Made by a program: the position numbers and the translations under genes. DNA of 62,420 bases from Bacteroidales bacterium. Lineage in GTDB: Bacteria; Bacteroidota; Bacteroidia; Bacteroidales; UBA932. The DNA is taken from the NCBI GenBank assembly GCA_017554335.1, contig JAFZIO010000035.1, forward strand, positions 1-62,420, given 5' to 3'. The notes beneath the pieces are model-generated. The model made no database searches. It saw only the letters and a list, made by a program, of their open reading frames with translations, and was not told the origin of the DNA. Of the stretch, positions 1 through 7,468 are shown piece after piece. Position 1 is the stretch's first letter. Each line of letters opens with the position of its first letter.

Positions 1-155
1 ACGTCCTTCTTGTTCTTCTTCACGTGCTCGGTAAGGTGAGCGATACGGTAGGAAAATAAAGCAACCTGACTCTCAGGAGAGCCGGTGTCCTTATTGGACT
101 TCCCGTACTTCGCGAAAATCTCTTGCTTCTTCTCAGGCATTAAATATTCAGCCAT
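1..155 (-). CDS. rpsO: 30S ribosomal protein S15, 5' part
   Basis: This is the N-terminal 51 codons of ribosomal protein S15, a primary 16S rRNA binding protein of the small subunit. The reverse strand starts with ATG at 155 and reads [18 protein letters not shown], followed by the family hallmarks [10 protein letters not shown] and [11 protein letters not shown]. The rest of the gene lies beyond the left edge. A TATATTTG box 60 bases upstream gives a leader of about 50 nt with a GC-rich inverted repeat (GGCCAC/GTGGTC). S15 is autoregulated in several bacteria, so that leader could matter, but nothing here proves it. The family call is secure because of the conserved SPESQ block. Confidence 0.93.
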   Translation of the reverse strand, partial: MAEYLMPEKKQEIFAKYGKSNKDTGSPESQVALFSYRIAHLTEHVKKNKKD

Positions 156-214
156 CGTGCAAAAAATTTTTAGTTGGTTATTGTGCCTCATGACCACCGT
201 GGCCAAAAAGCCTG

Positions 215-222
215 CAAATATA
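215..222 (-). promoter_or_regulatory. -7 box of rpsO promoter
   Basis: TATATTTG on the minus strand matches the Bacteroidota -7 consensus TAnnTTTG. It lies 60 bases before the rpsO ATG. A clear -33 TTTG was not found. Confidence 0.5.
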
Positions 223-254
223 CGAATAATAATTAATTCTCCGAATATTTTTTA

Positions 255-262
255 TACCTTTG
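255..262 (+). promoter_or_regulatory. -7 box of S1/P1 nuclease promoter
   Basis: TACCTTTG matches TAnnTTTG and sits 24 bases before the preferred ATG at 286. The predicted transcript start is near 267, which argues against the much longer open frame upstream. Confidence 0.5.
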
Positions 263-285
263 ATAGTTCTAACTACATGAAAGAT

Positions 286-1062
286 ATGAAAAAGCTTATT
301 CTTTCCGCCCTTATGGCAGCAGTTCTCTGCCTTAATCTTCAGGCCTGGGGCGGCCTGGGACACAGAACCGTAATAGCCGTTGCCCAGCGCCATCTTACAG
401 AAAAGACCAAGGCCAACATAGCCCAATACTTCGACTACGACCTTAAGCAGGATGCCGTCTGGATGGACAAACACCGCAAAGACGAGCCCATCGCATACAC
501 CACATCCTGGCATGTTTACAACGTAGACGAGAACCATAACTACGATCCCAATCCCCGCCTGGAAAAGGGCGACGCAATACATGCACTGCATATTGCAGAT
601 TACAACCTGAGCCATTACAAGGAGCTCAGCGACTCAGCCGTGGTGATGAACGTGCGCATGCTCATACACTTCGTGGGCGACATGCACTGCCCCGTCCACT
701 CCTACTTCCCCGGCCCCAGGAACTTCTGGCCCTGCAAGCTTAACGGAAAAGAGTACAACAGCTTCCACGCTTTATACGACGGAATGCCCGAACTTCTCTG
801 GCCCGGAGCCGACCCCGACGAACTTGCTGCACAGCTGGACAACTGCAACGCCTGCCAGCGCAAGAAAATCGCGCGCGGAAACCCCTACGACTGGGCCAAG
901 TCCAGCGGCGACCGCAACGCCTGCATATATGAGATTAACGCACCACTGACCGAGGATCTCGATCCCGACACGGTAGAAAAATCCCGCGAGGTGGTTTCTC
1001 TCCAGCTTCGTGACGCCGGGTACCGCCTCGCGGTTCTTCTGAACAAGTATTTCGGAAAATAG
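286..1062 (+). CDS. S1/P1-type nuclease, secreted
   Basis: A zinc-dependent single-strand nuclease or 3'-nucleotidase of the S1/P1 family (258 aa), presumably periplasmic and used for nucleic acid scavenging. The first 19 or so residues form a signal peptide whose cleavage after LQA would leave Trp as the mature N-terminus (WGGLGH), which is the first zinc ligand in this family. Further ligands are visible in order: the DAVWMD Asp, SWHVYN His, the HFVGDMHCPVH cluster, and FHALYD. The open frame extends upstream to 85, but the promoter box at 255 and the signal peptide favour ATG 286 (ATG 277 is also possible). It ends 3 bp from the convergent dipeptidyl peptidase III gene. All metal ligands appear present, so an active enzyme is likely. 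Confidence 0.9.
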   Translation: MKKLILSALMAAVLCLNLQAWGGLGHRTVIAVAQRHLTEKTKANIAQYFDYDLKQDAVWMDKHRKDEPIAYTTSWHVYNVDENHNYDPNPRLEKGDAIHALHIADYNLSHYKELSDSAVVMNVRMLIHFVGDMHCPVHSYFPGPRNFWPCKLNGKEYNSFHALYDGMPELLWPGADPDELAAQLDNCNACQRKKIARGNPYDWAKSSGDRNACIYEINAPLTEDLDPDTVEKSREVVSLQLRDAGYRLAVLLNKYFGK

Positions 1063-1065
1063 TTA

Positions 1066-3054
1066 CTACAGAATACCGTATTTCTTGCCGTATTCGAGCA
1101 TCTGACCCAGATAATCGTCCGTGTAGCGGATTTCGTAATCGGTAATAACGCCGGACTTCTCCACCGGAACGATTTCAGGATTGATAAAACCACCGTAAGG
1201 TTTAAGGTTAAGGGCTGCGTAGCGGTCCTTAACTTCTTTATGCAGCACGGGGTCTATATTCACGGCGTAAGTCTCCACCAGAGCCTTGCCAGCTGCATAG
1301 TCCCCCTCGGACTTGATGCGCTGCACCTCGGCCAGCAGTTTGCCGAAGAGGCCGCGGAGGGCATCATAATCGTTCACCACAAAGTAAGTCTTGCCGTCGC
1401 GGACCTTCTTCTCTATGACCTTGTTCTCCGCACCCTGCTGCAGGCACCATTCGGCAATAAGCTTGCGGTCCTGCATATGGGCCTCGGTATTCGGGCGGCC
1501 GAGCTCGACACGGTTGAACTGCACCATGAGGCCGTTGCGGATGAAGCTGTCGTACTCCGCCTTGTAGGCCTCGGCATCGGGCATGATGCCAAGTTCCACG
1601 AGTTTCTGGTCGGCAGCATAATAGAGGCCGAACAGGTCGGCGCGGGCCTCCTCCAAAGTTGACGAGAACTCTCCCATGGCGGAGCTGGAAACGCCCTTCA
1701 GCAGCTGTCCGGAGCCATGTCCGAGGCATTCGTGAAGGTCGGTATGAATCTCGCCGGCATAGGAGCCGTACTTCTTGGAACGGGCGATTTCCGCATCGTC
1801 CCAGGCGAACTCGTTCAGCACGCTGGCAGGCTGCTCCTCTGCGGAATAGTCGTAGGCGTGGGAGATATTGGCAATGGTAACGCTCTTGGAGCCATGGTCG
1901 CGGCGTATCCAGTCGGCGTTGGGCAGATTGATGCCGATAGGGGTTGCAGGGTAGGCATCTCCCGCCAGACAGACGGCGTTGATGACCTTAGCGCTCACTC
2001 CCTTGACCTTTGCCTTCTTGAAACGGGGATCAACCGGGGAGTTGTCCTCGAACCACTGGGCGTTGGCGCTCAGGATGGCCGAACGCTCGGAGGCCTTGAG
2101 GTCCTTGATATTGACATGACCTTCCCATGAGCCCTTGCGGCCAAGAGGGTCGTTGTAATCCTCGACGAAGCCGTTTACGAAGTCAACGGTGCCTATGGTA
2201 TCCTTTACCCATTCCACATTGAATTCATCCCACTTGCGGAGGTCGCCGCTGCGGTAGTACTCTATCAGCAGGGCAAGGGCCCGCTTCTGGATGTCGTTCT
2301 CCGCCACCCTGCGGGCAAGCTCCAGCTCGCCGCATATCTTCTCGATGGCAGGACCGTAGATGCCGCCCACTTTCCAGGGTTTCTCCACCACCACGCCGTC
2401 TTCCTTGACCACTTTGGTATTGAGGCCGTATGAAATAGGCTTGCGATCCTTGGGGTCGGCAATTGAAGCGTAGTATGCCTCGACCTCGTCGCGTGTCACC
2501 CCTTCGTAGAAATTGACGGAAGAGCTCTCCACAATATCGCCGTCTGCGGCGGTACTGCGGCGCTGGGGGCAAACGGTTGGATCATAGGCATACTTGACCA
2601 GGAAACCCGCCTCTTCCGAACGTCCTACGGCATCAAGCAGCTTTTCGAAATAAGCCGGCTCACAGCCCGGGAAGAATTTGTCTTCTGCATAATGATGATG
2701 TATACCGTTGCTGAAGAACAGCCTCTTGGCGTATTCGGTAAACGCTTCGAATTCACTGCATTTGCGGTCTCCGGCATAATTCTCCAGAATATCCTCAACG
2801 GCATGGCGCAGCTGGAGGTTCCAACGGCAGTTCTGGTCCCAGAGAATGTCCCGTCCCCATTTTGCCGCCTCGGCAAGGTGGTAAGCATATTCCTTCTGCT
2901 GAAGGCTCAGCTCTTCCCAGCCGGGCACCTGGTAACGGATCACCTTTACATCGGCGAACTGGTCTACGGTATACTTGAATTCAGCATTCTTATTGCCGCA
3001 TCCTGCAGCGAGCATAGCGGCAGAGACAAACATTGTCATTCTTAAAAGCCTCAT
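1066..3054 (-). CDS. Dipeptidyl peptidase III (M49), lipoprotein
   Basis: A zinc metallopeptidase of family M49 (662 aa) that removes dipeptides from the N-terminus of short peptides. It carries HECLGH at residues 441-446 and EEARAD at 468-473, the two-part zinc site; the Cys-containing HECLGH form is the one known in Bacteroides DPP III. The N-terminus (MFVSAAMLAAGC) is a lipoprotein signal, so the enzyme probably sits in the periplasm or at a membrane surface. It is the last gene of a minus-strand run and begins 2 nt after the glutamate racemase stop. In that context it could trim peptides released from muropeptides, but general peptide catabolism is equally plausible. Length and motifs are normal for the family. 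Confidence 0.92.
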   Translation of the reverse strand: MRLLRMTMFVSAAMLAAGCGNKNAEFKYTVDQFADVKVIRYQVPGWEELSLQQKEYAYHLAEAAKWGRDILWDQNCRWNLQLRHAVEDILENYAGDRKCSEFEAFTEYAKRLFFSNGIHHHYAEDKFFPGCEPAYFEKLLDAVGRSEEAGFLVKYAYDPTVCPQRRSTAADGDIVESSSVNFYEGVTRDEVEAYYASIADPKDRKPISYGLNTKVVKEDGVVVEKPWKVGGIYGPAIEKICGELELARRVAENDIQKRALALLIEYYRSGDLRKWDEFNVEWVKDTIGTVDFVNGFVEDYNDPLGRKGSWEGHVNIKDLKASERSAILSANAQWFEDNSPVDPRFKKAKVKGVSAKVINAVCLAGDAYPATPIGINLPNADWIRRDHGSKSVTIANISHAYDYSAEEQPASVLNEFAWDDAEIARSKKYGSYAGEIHTDLHECLGHGSGQLLKGVSSSAMGEFSSTLEEARADLFGLYYAADQKLVELGIMPDAEAYKAEYDSFIRNGLMVQFNRVELGRPNTEAHMQDRKLIAEWCLQQGAENKVIEKKVRDGKTYFVVNDYDALRGLFGKLLAEVQRIKSEGDYAAGKALVETYAVNIDPVLHKEVKDRYAALNLKPYGGFINPEIVPVEKSGVITDYEIRYTDDYLGQMLEYGKKYGIL

Positions 3055-3056
3055 TT

Positions 3057-3803
3057 CTATATGATTGTGAATAGTTTTCTCAAAGTTGCATCAGGGCCCG
3101 AGGCAAGCAGTTCTACGCCCGGAGCCGGGTCTCCCAAAGGCACGCCTGCCGTTTTCAGAACGTCTGCCAGCCTCCTTGCCACGGCGGGTGCCGGATCGAT
3201 GAAGCGGACGTCCGCAGGTGCTATGCGACGCATCAGCGGCAGAAGGAAGGGATAATGGGTGCAGCCCAGGACTATAGTGTCCGCTCCCGCTTCCAGCAGC
3301 GGCTCCAGGCTGGCGCGCACCACAGACTCGGCGTGCGGGCTGTCCAGGTCCAGGCTTTCCACAAGCTCCACGAATCCCTGCCCGACGCGCTCGACTATAC
3401 GTACCGCATCTGCATACTGGCCCTTGGTATTGAGGTATTTGGCCGCCCTGAGGGTGCCGGCCGTAGCAAGCACTCCGACGACTCCGCTGCGTGTGCCGCT
3501 GGCCGCCGGCTTCACCGCCGGTTCCATCCCCACGAAGGGCACGGAGTATTCCGCCCTGAGGCTGGCTATGGCAGCTGCCGTTGCGGTATTGCAAGCAACC
3601 ACCACTGCGGCAGCCCCCTTTGAAAGCAGCAAATCCGTGACGGCCCTGCTGCGGGCGGTCACGAATTCCGCTGTCTTTTCTCCGTACGGACAATAAGCGT
3701 TGTCCGAGAAGTATATATAACGTTCATCAGGGAGAATCTTCCGAATCTCCCTGAGAACTGAAAGGCCGCCTGAGCCGGAATCGAATACCCCGATTACCGC
3801 CAT
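3057..3803 (-). CDS. murI: Glutamate racemase
   Basis: Converts L-glutamate to D-glutamate for peptidoglycan stem peptides; a cytosolic cofactor-independent enzyme of 248 aa. The family landmarks are all present: GVFDSGSGG near the N-terminus, the first catalytic Cys in VACNTATA, and the second in LGCTHYPFL. The open frame runs back to 3824, but the start at 3803 (MAVIGVFDSG) matches the family and lies 1 nt after the stop of the upstream gene, so translation is probably coupled. Its place after NamZ and an AmpG-like permease ties D-Glu supply to cell-wall turnover. Confidence 0.95.
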   Translation of the reverse strand: MAVIGVFDSGSGGLSVLREIRKILPDERYIYFSDNAYCPYGEKTAEFVTARSRAVTDLLLSKGAAAVVVACNTATAAAIASLRAEYSVPFVGMEPAVKPAASGTRSGVVGVLATAGTLRAAKYLNTKGQYADAVRIVERVGQGFVELVESLDLDSPHAESVVRASLEPLLEAGADTIVLGCTHYPFLLPLMRRIAPADVRFIDPAPAVARRLADVLKTAGVPLGDPAPGVELLASGPDATLRKLFTII

Positions 3804-3804
3804 A

Positions 3805-4998
3805 TTATTCAGCCAGTTGTCCAAGAACTTCGAAGCAGGCTTTGCCGTCTTCGGTAACTGTCATCTGGTAAACGGTGTCGTCTACCTTGTAATAGGTGTT
3901 GCCTTCGAATTCGAATATCTCGTAATCATCGGGCAGGGTATCCACCAGGGCGCCTGCAGGAGGCACGATTACCACATACTGTCCGTCTTCACCCTTGATG
4001 TAGAAAACTCCGTCGTTATAGAAGTACTCGGTGCCTTCAGCAGCATAACTGCGTATCAGGTTGAGTGACTTTGCCACGGGGGCCGAGGTCTCTTCGGTCA
4101 GTGCATTCAGGGCGATAGCCGTAAGGACGGCATCTGCCAGAGGAGTGAACACGTAGCCGAAAGGAGGACGGCAGACCCAGTAACGGCCGGCGTAGTAGCG
4201 GTACCAGATATCATCCCAGAAATAATAGTCTATGCCGTGATAGACCCTATGGATGTAGTGGGGAGGCGGAGCAAGCAGGTAGTGGCCGTAGCAGTGGTGG
4301 CCATGATGGCTGAACCTTATCGGGCTGCCATGGAGTTCGCGATGGCGAGCAGGACGGGGTGCGTGATAACCGGGATGATGGTTTACATGCACGCGGCCCA
4401 TGTGTGCAGGTGCCGGTCTGTGACCTTCGGCATAAGGACGGGCGCCGGGTGCCGGCCTGGGTGCCACATGTCCGGAAGGACGGTGACCTCCGTTGGGGTG
4501 ACCGCCGTTGGAAGGACGTACGGCAACGTGGCCTGAGGAATGGTGGTTACTGCCCGAGTGGCCCGAAGGACGCTGAACGTCGCCGCTGTGGCTGCTGCCG
4601 GCAGACGGATGGTGCGCCGTTGCTCCGTCGTGCGAAGGACGATGGTCGGAAGCGCTGCTGCCGCTGTGCTTGTTGCCGCCGGAATGACTGCTGCCGACGC
4701 TGCCGCTGTGACTGCTGCCGGAGGAGCGGCCGATGCTGCTTCCGCCTGCAGGACGGTCGAGGCTGCGGCTGGCCGGGGAGCTGTGATGGCTGTGGCTGCT
4801 GCCGATGGATGCGGAACTGCTGGAGCGGCTTGGGCTGCTGCTGGAGTGGCTGGGACCGCTATTGCTGTATGAGTGGGAGGCGCTGGAGTGGGAAGCACTG
4901 CCATGCCCGGAAGAGTGGCCACGAGACTGGGCACCGAGAGGGAGAGCGAAGATGGCGGCTGCCGTCATCAATGCTGCGAGTCTGATCAAGTGTTTCAT
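3805..4998 (-). CDS. Secreted Ser/His-rich DUF6515-like protein
   Basis: A 397-residue exported protein. After a signal peptide (cleavage near LGAQ) residues about 24-235 are low-complexity Ser/His/Gly repeats (SHSGS, GHSSG, HHSS) shading into Pro/His/Arg. The C-terminal half is ordered, with a Tyr/Trp-rich block (DYYFWDDIWYRYYAGRYWVC), a hydrophobic stretch PLADAVLTAIALNAL, and paired YFYNDGVFY and TYYKVDDTVY motifs that recall DUF6515. Function is unknown. The His density suggests metal binding or interaction with an anionic surface polymer. It sits between namZ (11 nt) and murI (1 nt), so it is co-transcribed with wall-recycling genes and could be a periplasmic or envelope-associated factor. 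The DUF assignment is from motif resemblance only. Confidence 0.7.
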   Translation of the reverse strand: MKHLIRLAALMTAAAIFALPLGAQSRGHSSGHGSASHSSASHSYSNSGPSHSSSSPSRSSSSASIGSSHSHHSSPASRSLDRPAGGSSIGRSSGSSHSGSVGSSHSGGNKHSGSSASDHRPSHDGATAHHPSAGSSHSGDVQRPSGHSGSNHHSSGHVAVRPSNGGHPNGGHRPSGHVAPRPAPGARPYAEGHRPAPAHMGRVHVNHHPGYHAPRPARHRELHGSPIRFSHHGHHCYGHYLLAPPPHYIHRVYHGIDYYFWDDIWYRYYAGRYWVCRPPFGYVFTPLADAVLTAIALNALTEETSAPVAKSLNLIRSYAAEGTEYFYNDGVFYIKGEDGQYVVIVPPAGALVDTLPDDYEIFEFEGNTYYKVDDTVYQMTVTEDGKACFEVLGQLAE

Positions 4999-5009
4999 AA
5001 GTCAGTGGT

Positions 5010-6263
5010 TTAACGATAAATGTAGTACTTTTCCGACAAGCTCCGGAAATCGTCGACATCTGCTGTCCAGTAGCCAAGAATATCGGAGACCCGGAAACGC
5101 TTGCTGAACTCCTTACTGACAAAATCCGTTCCACAAACCTTATTAAACATGGAAATTCTGTCCGGAGACAGTTCAAAAGGGTTCTTTTTGTATAAATCAT
5201 ACACCGCCTGCATTACGTAGAACTGTATCAACGTAAGCGGTGCAGCCTCGTAATCCGTGAAGTAATACTGCACTCCGTGAATGAGCTTGCGGGCGCTTCC
5301 GCCGTAGAAAGGTGTGTAATGTACCGCCCTCCATGCCACTCCGGGCACCTTGTAGCTGTCCAGTTTCGCCTTCAGCGAATCGGCATCTATCCACTCTGCG
5401 GCAAAGGCGTCGAAGGGGATGGTGTAGCCTATGCCTATGTTCAGGTATCCGCTGAACTCTCCTACAAGACCGGAGCATGGATAGCAGATGGCGCTGCGGG
5501 GATAAGGGATGTTGGGAGAGGGCATCACCCAGGGGAGGCCGGTCTTGTCGTAAGTCATGCTGCGTTCCCAGCCCTCCATGGGCACGACGGTCAATTCGCA
5601 CTTCAGCGGCTCCTCGTTGCCCTTCTGCCCGCGGTTAAGGCCTTCCTCGTTGATCAGGGTCGCGACCTCCCCCACCGTGAGGCCGTAGATATAAGGGATA
5701 CGGTACTGGCTCACGTAGGAATAGTATCCGTCACGCACCACGCTGCCTTCGACTTTCAGGCCACCGAGCGGGTTGGGGCGGTCGAGCACCATAACCGGTA
5801 TGCCCATCGCCGCGCAGGTGCGCATGGCAAGGCCCAGGCAGCTGATGAAGGTATAGGAACGGGTGCCGACGTCCTGGATGTCGTACACCAGAATGTCGAT
5901 GCCCTTAAGCATCTCCTGCGTGGGCTGACGGGTGGCTCCGTAGAGGGAATGGACGGGCAGTCCGGTGGCCTCGTCTTTGCCCGACTCCACCTTGCCGCCG
6001 GCCCAGATGTCGCCGCGCACCCCATGCTCAGGGGCGTACAAGGCCACCAGGTTCACATTTTCGTTAAGTATGTCGATGGTGGTGCGGAGCTGCCTGTCGA
6101 CGCCGCTGGGGTTGGTCAGCAGACCGACGCGCTTGCCTTGCAGACCTTCGAAACCACGGTCCCGCAGGACTTCTATGCCCGGTTTGACCTGGGCGGCGAG
6201 GTTTATTCCGACGGTAAGCGCCGCCGCACAAAGAAGGTGACGAAGAAGGTTGCGATACAACAT
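5010..6263 (-). CDS. namZ: NamZ-type exo-beta-N-acetylmuramidase (DUF1343, GH171)
   Basis: A 417-aa exported protein of the DUF1343 family; the characterised member NamZ releases terminal MurNAc from the non-reducing end of peptidoglycan fragments. Visible family blocks are RVGLLTNPSGVD, YAPEHGVRG, DIQDVGTRSYT and LDRPNPLGG. The N-terminus (LLCAAALTVGINLAAQ) is a signal peptide, so it acts in the periplasm. The open frame extends to 6485, but ATG 6263 is the one that places the signal peptide correctly. That start lies 61 nt inside the end of the upstream permease gene, in another frame. A second homologue is at 17343-18617. Confidence 0.88.
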   Translation of the reverse strand: MLYRNLLRHLLCAAALTVGINLAAQVKPGIEVLRDRGFEGLQGKRVGLLTNPSGVDRQLRTTIDILNENVNLVALYAPEHGVRGDIWAGGKVESGKDEATGLPVHSLYGATRQPTQEMLKGIDILVYDIQDVGTRSYTFISCLGLAMRTCAAMGIPVMVLDRPNPLGGLKVEGSVVRDGYYSYVSQYRIPYIYGLTVGEVATLINEEGLNRGQKGNEEPLKCELTVVPMEGWERSMTYDKTGLPWVMPSPNIPYPRSAICYPCSGLVGEFSGYLNIGIGYTIPFDAFAAEWIDADSLKAKLDSYKVPGVAWRAVHYTPFYGGSARKLIHGVQYYFTDYEAAPLTLIQFYVMQAVYDLYKKNPFELSPDRISMFNKVCGTDFVSKEFSKRFRVSDILGYWTADVDDFRSLSEKYYIYR

Positions 6264-7468
6264 ATCATTACGAGAATAAAGAATCCGACATAACCGAGGG
6301 CTTCCTGCAAGTATCCGGCCACAAGCCCAGGAAGCATCATGGAAAGGGCCATGAAGGCGGTGCAGATGGCATAGTGGGAGGTCTTGAGAGGCCCCTGGGA
6401 GAAGTGCATCATGTAGAGCATGTAGGCCGAGAATCCGAAGCCGTAGCCGAACTGGTCCAGCACGACGCAGCCGCCGACTATCCATATGTTCTCAGGCTGG
6501 GCTATACTCATGAAGAGGTAAACGGAACAAGGTAAAGCCAGGGCCAAGGCCATGGGCCACAGGCATTTGCGCAAGCCGAGACGGGCCGCTGCAAGGCCTC
6601 CGAGTATACCTCCGGCAAGCAGGGCAACCACTCCGAAGGTGCCGTAAACAATGCCGTACATGTCTGTACTGAAACCGAGTCCTCCGGCCTCTGCGGGATC
6701 CTTGAAGAAGGGGAAAAGCATTTTTACGGAGAATGCCTCGGGCAGGCGGTACAGCAGCATGAAAGCTATGGCCAGCCAAACGCCCTTCTTCTTGAAGAAG
6801 GAAGCGAAAGCTCCTCCGAATTCCTTCATAACGTCCGAAGCGCTCTTAACTTCCCCGGCGCTCCTGTCGTCGGAAGGCTTGGGGAGGGCAAACAGATGAT
6901 AGATATTGAAGACGCCCAGGATGACGGCGGAAATAATCATGGTAAGCGACCATGCCCTGGGAATATCGCCCATACGCCTCTCAAGTATGCCTGCGAGCAC
7001 TACCAGCACTCCCTGGCCGAAAACGGAGGCTATGCGGTAAAAGGTACTTCTGATACCCACAAAGGCAGACTGCTGCTTCTTGTTGAGCGCTATCATGTAG
7101 AAGCCGTCCGCCGCTATGTCGTGGGTGGCGGAAGCGAATGCGGCTATTATAAACAATATGAGCGTTATGCTGAAGGTACTCAGCTGCACGCTCGCGGCCG
7201 TAAGGGCTATTGTGGCCATCATAACCAGCTGCATGGAGAGTATCCACCAGCGCTTGCTGCGGAAGATGTCTACGAAGGGGCTCCAGAGGGGTTTTACCAC
7301 CCATGGAATACTGATGAGGCTGGTAAGCAGGGCCAGGGTGCCGTTGTCCATGCCCATATCCTTGAACATTATCAGGGATATGGTGTTGACTATGAAATAT
7401 GGCAGGCCCTCCACGAAATACAGCGTGGGGATCCAGAGCCAGGGTGTCTTGCTATTGAATGTCCGCAT
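6203..7468 (-). CDS. AmpG-like MFS permease (muropeptide importer candidate)
   Basis: A 421-aa inner membrane protein of the major facilitator superfamily with about 12 hydrophobic segments. Its opening (PWLWIPTLYFVEGLPYFIVN) and the following block with PWVVKPLWSPFVD resemble AmpG, the importer of anhydro-muropeptides. The start at ATG 7468 follows family length; the open frame upstream to 7531 overlaps the previous gene. It overlaps the DUF4922-SpoIID gene by 17 nt and namZ by 61 nt, so the three are translated as a block. Substrate is inferred from neighbours: NamZ would supply MurNAc or MurNAc-peptides for uptake. Specificity cannot be read from the sequence. Confidence 0.82.
   Translation of the reverse strand: MRTFNSKTPWLWIPTLYFVEGLPYFIVNTISLIMFKDMGMDNGTLALLTSLISIPWVVKPLWSPFVDIFRSKRWWILSMQLVMMATIALTAASVQLSTFSITLILFIIAAFASATHDIAADGFYMIALNKKQQSAFVGIRSTFYRIASVFGQGVLVVLAGILERRMGDIPRAWSLTMIISAVILGVFNIYHLFALPKPSDDRSAGEVKSASDVMKEFGGAFASFFKKKGVWLAIAFMLLYRLPEAFSVKMLFPFFKDPAEAGGLGFSTDMYGIVYGTFGVVALLAGGILGGLAAARLGLRKCLWPMALALALPCSVYLFMSIAQPENIWIVGGCVVLDQFGYGFGFSAYMLYMMHFSQGPLKTSHYAICTAFMALSMMLPGLVAGYLQEALGYVGFFILVMICCIATFFVTFFVRRRLPSE

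Noticed and set aside
4280-4930. Repetitive DNA that resembles a tandem repeat or CRISPR array
   Set aside because: The repeats are irregular Ser/His/Gly codon runs in a coding frame with no constant repeat or spacer length. No cas genes are near.
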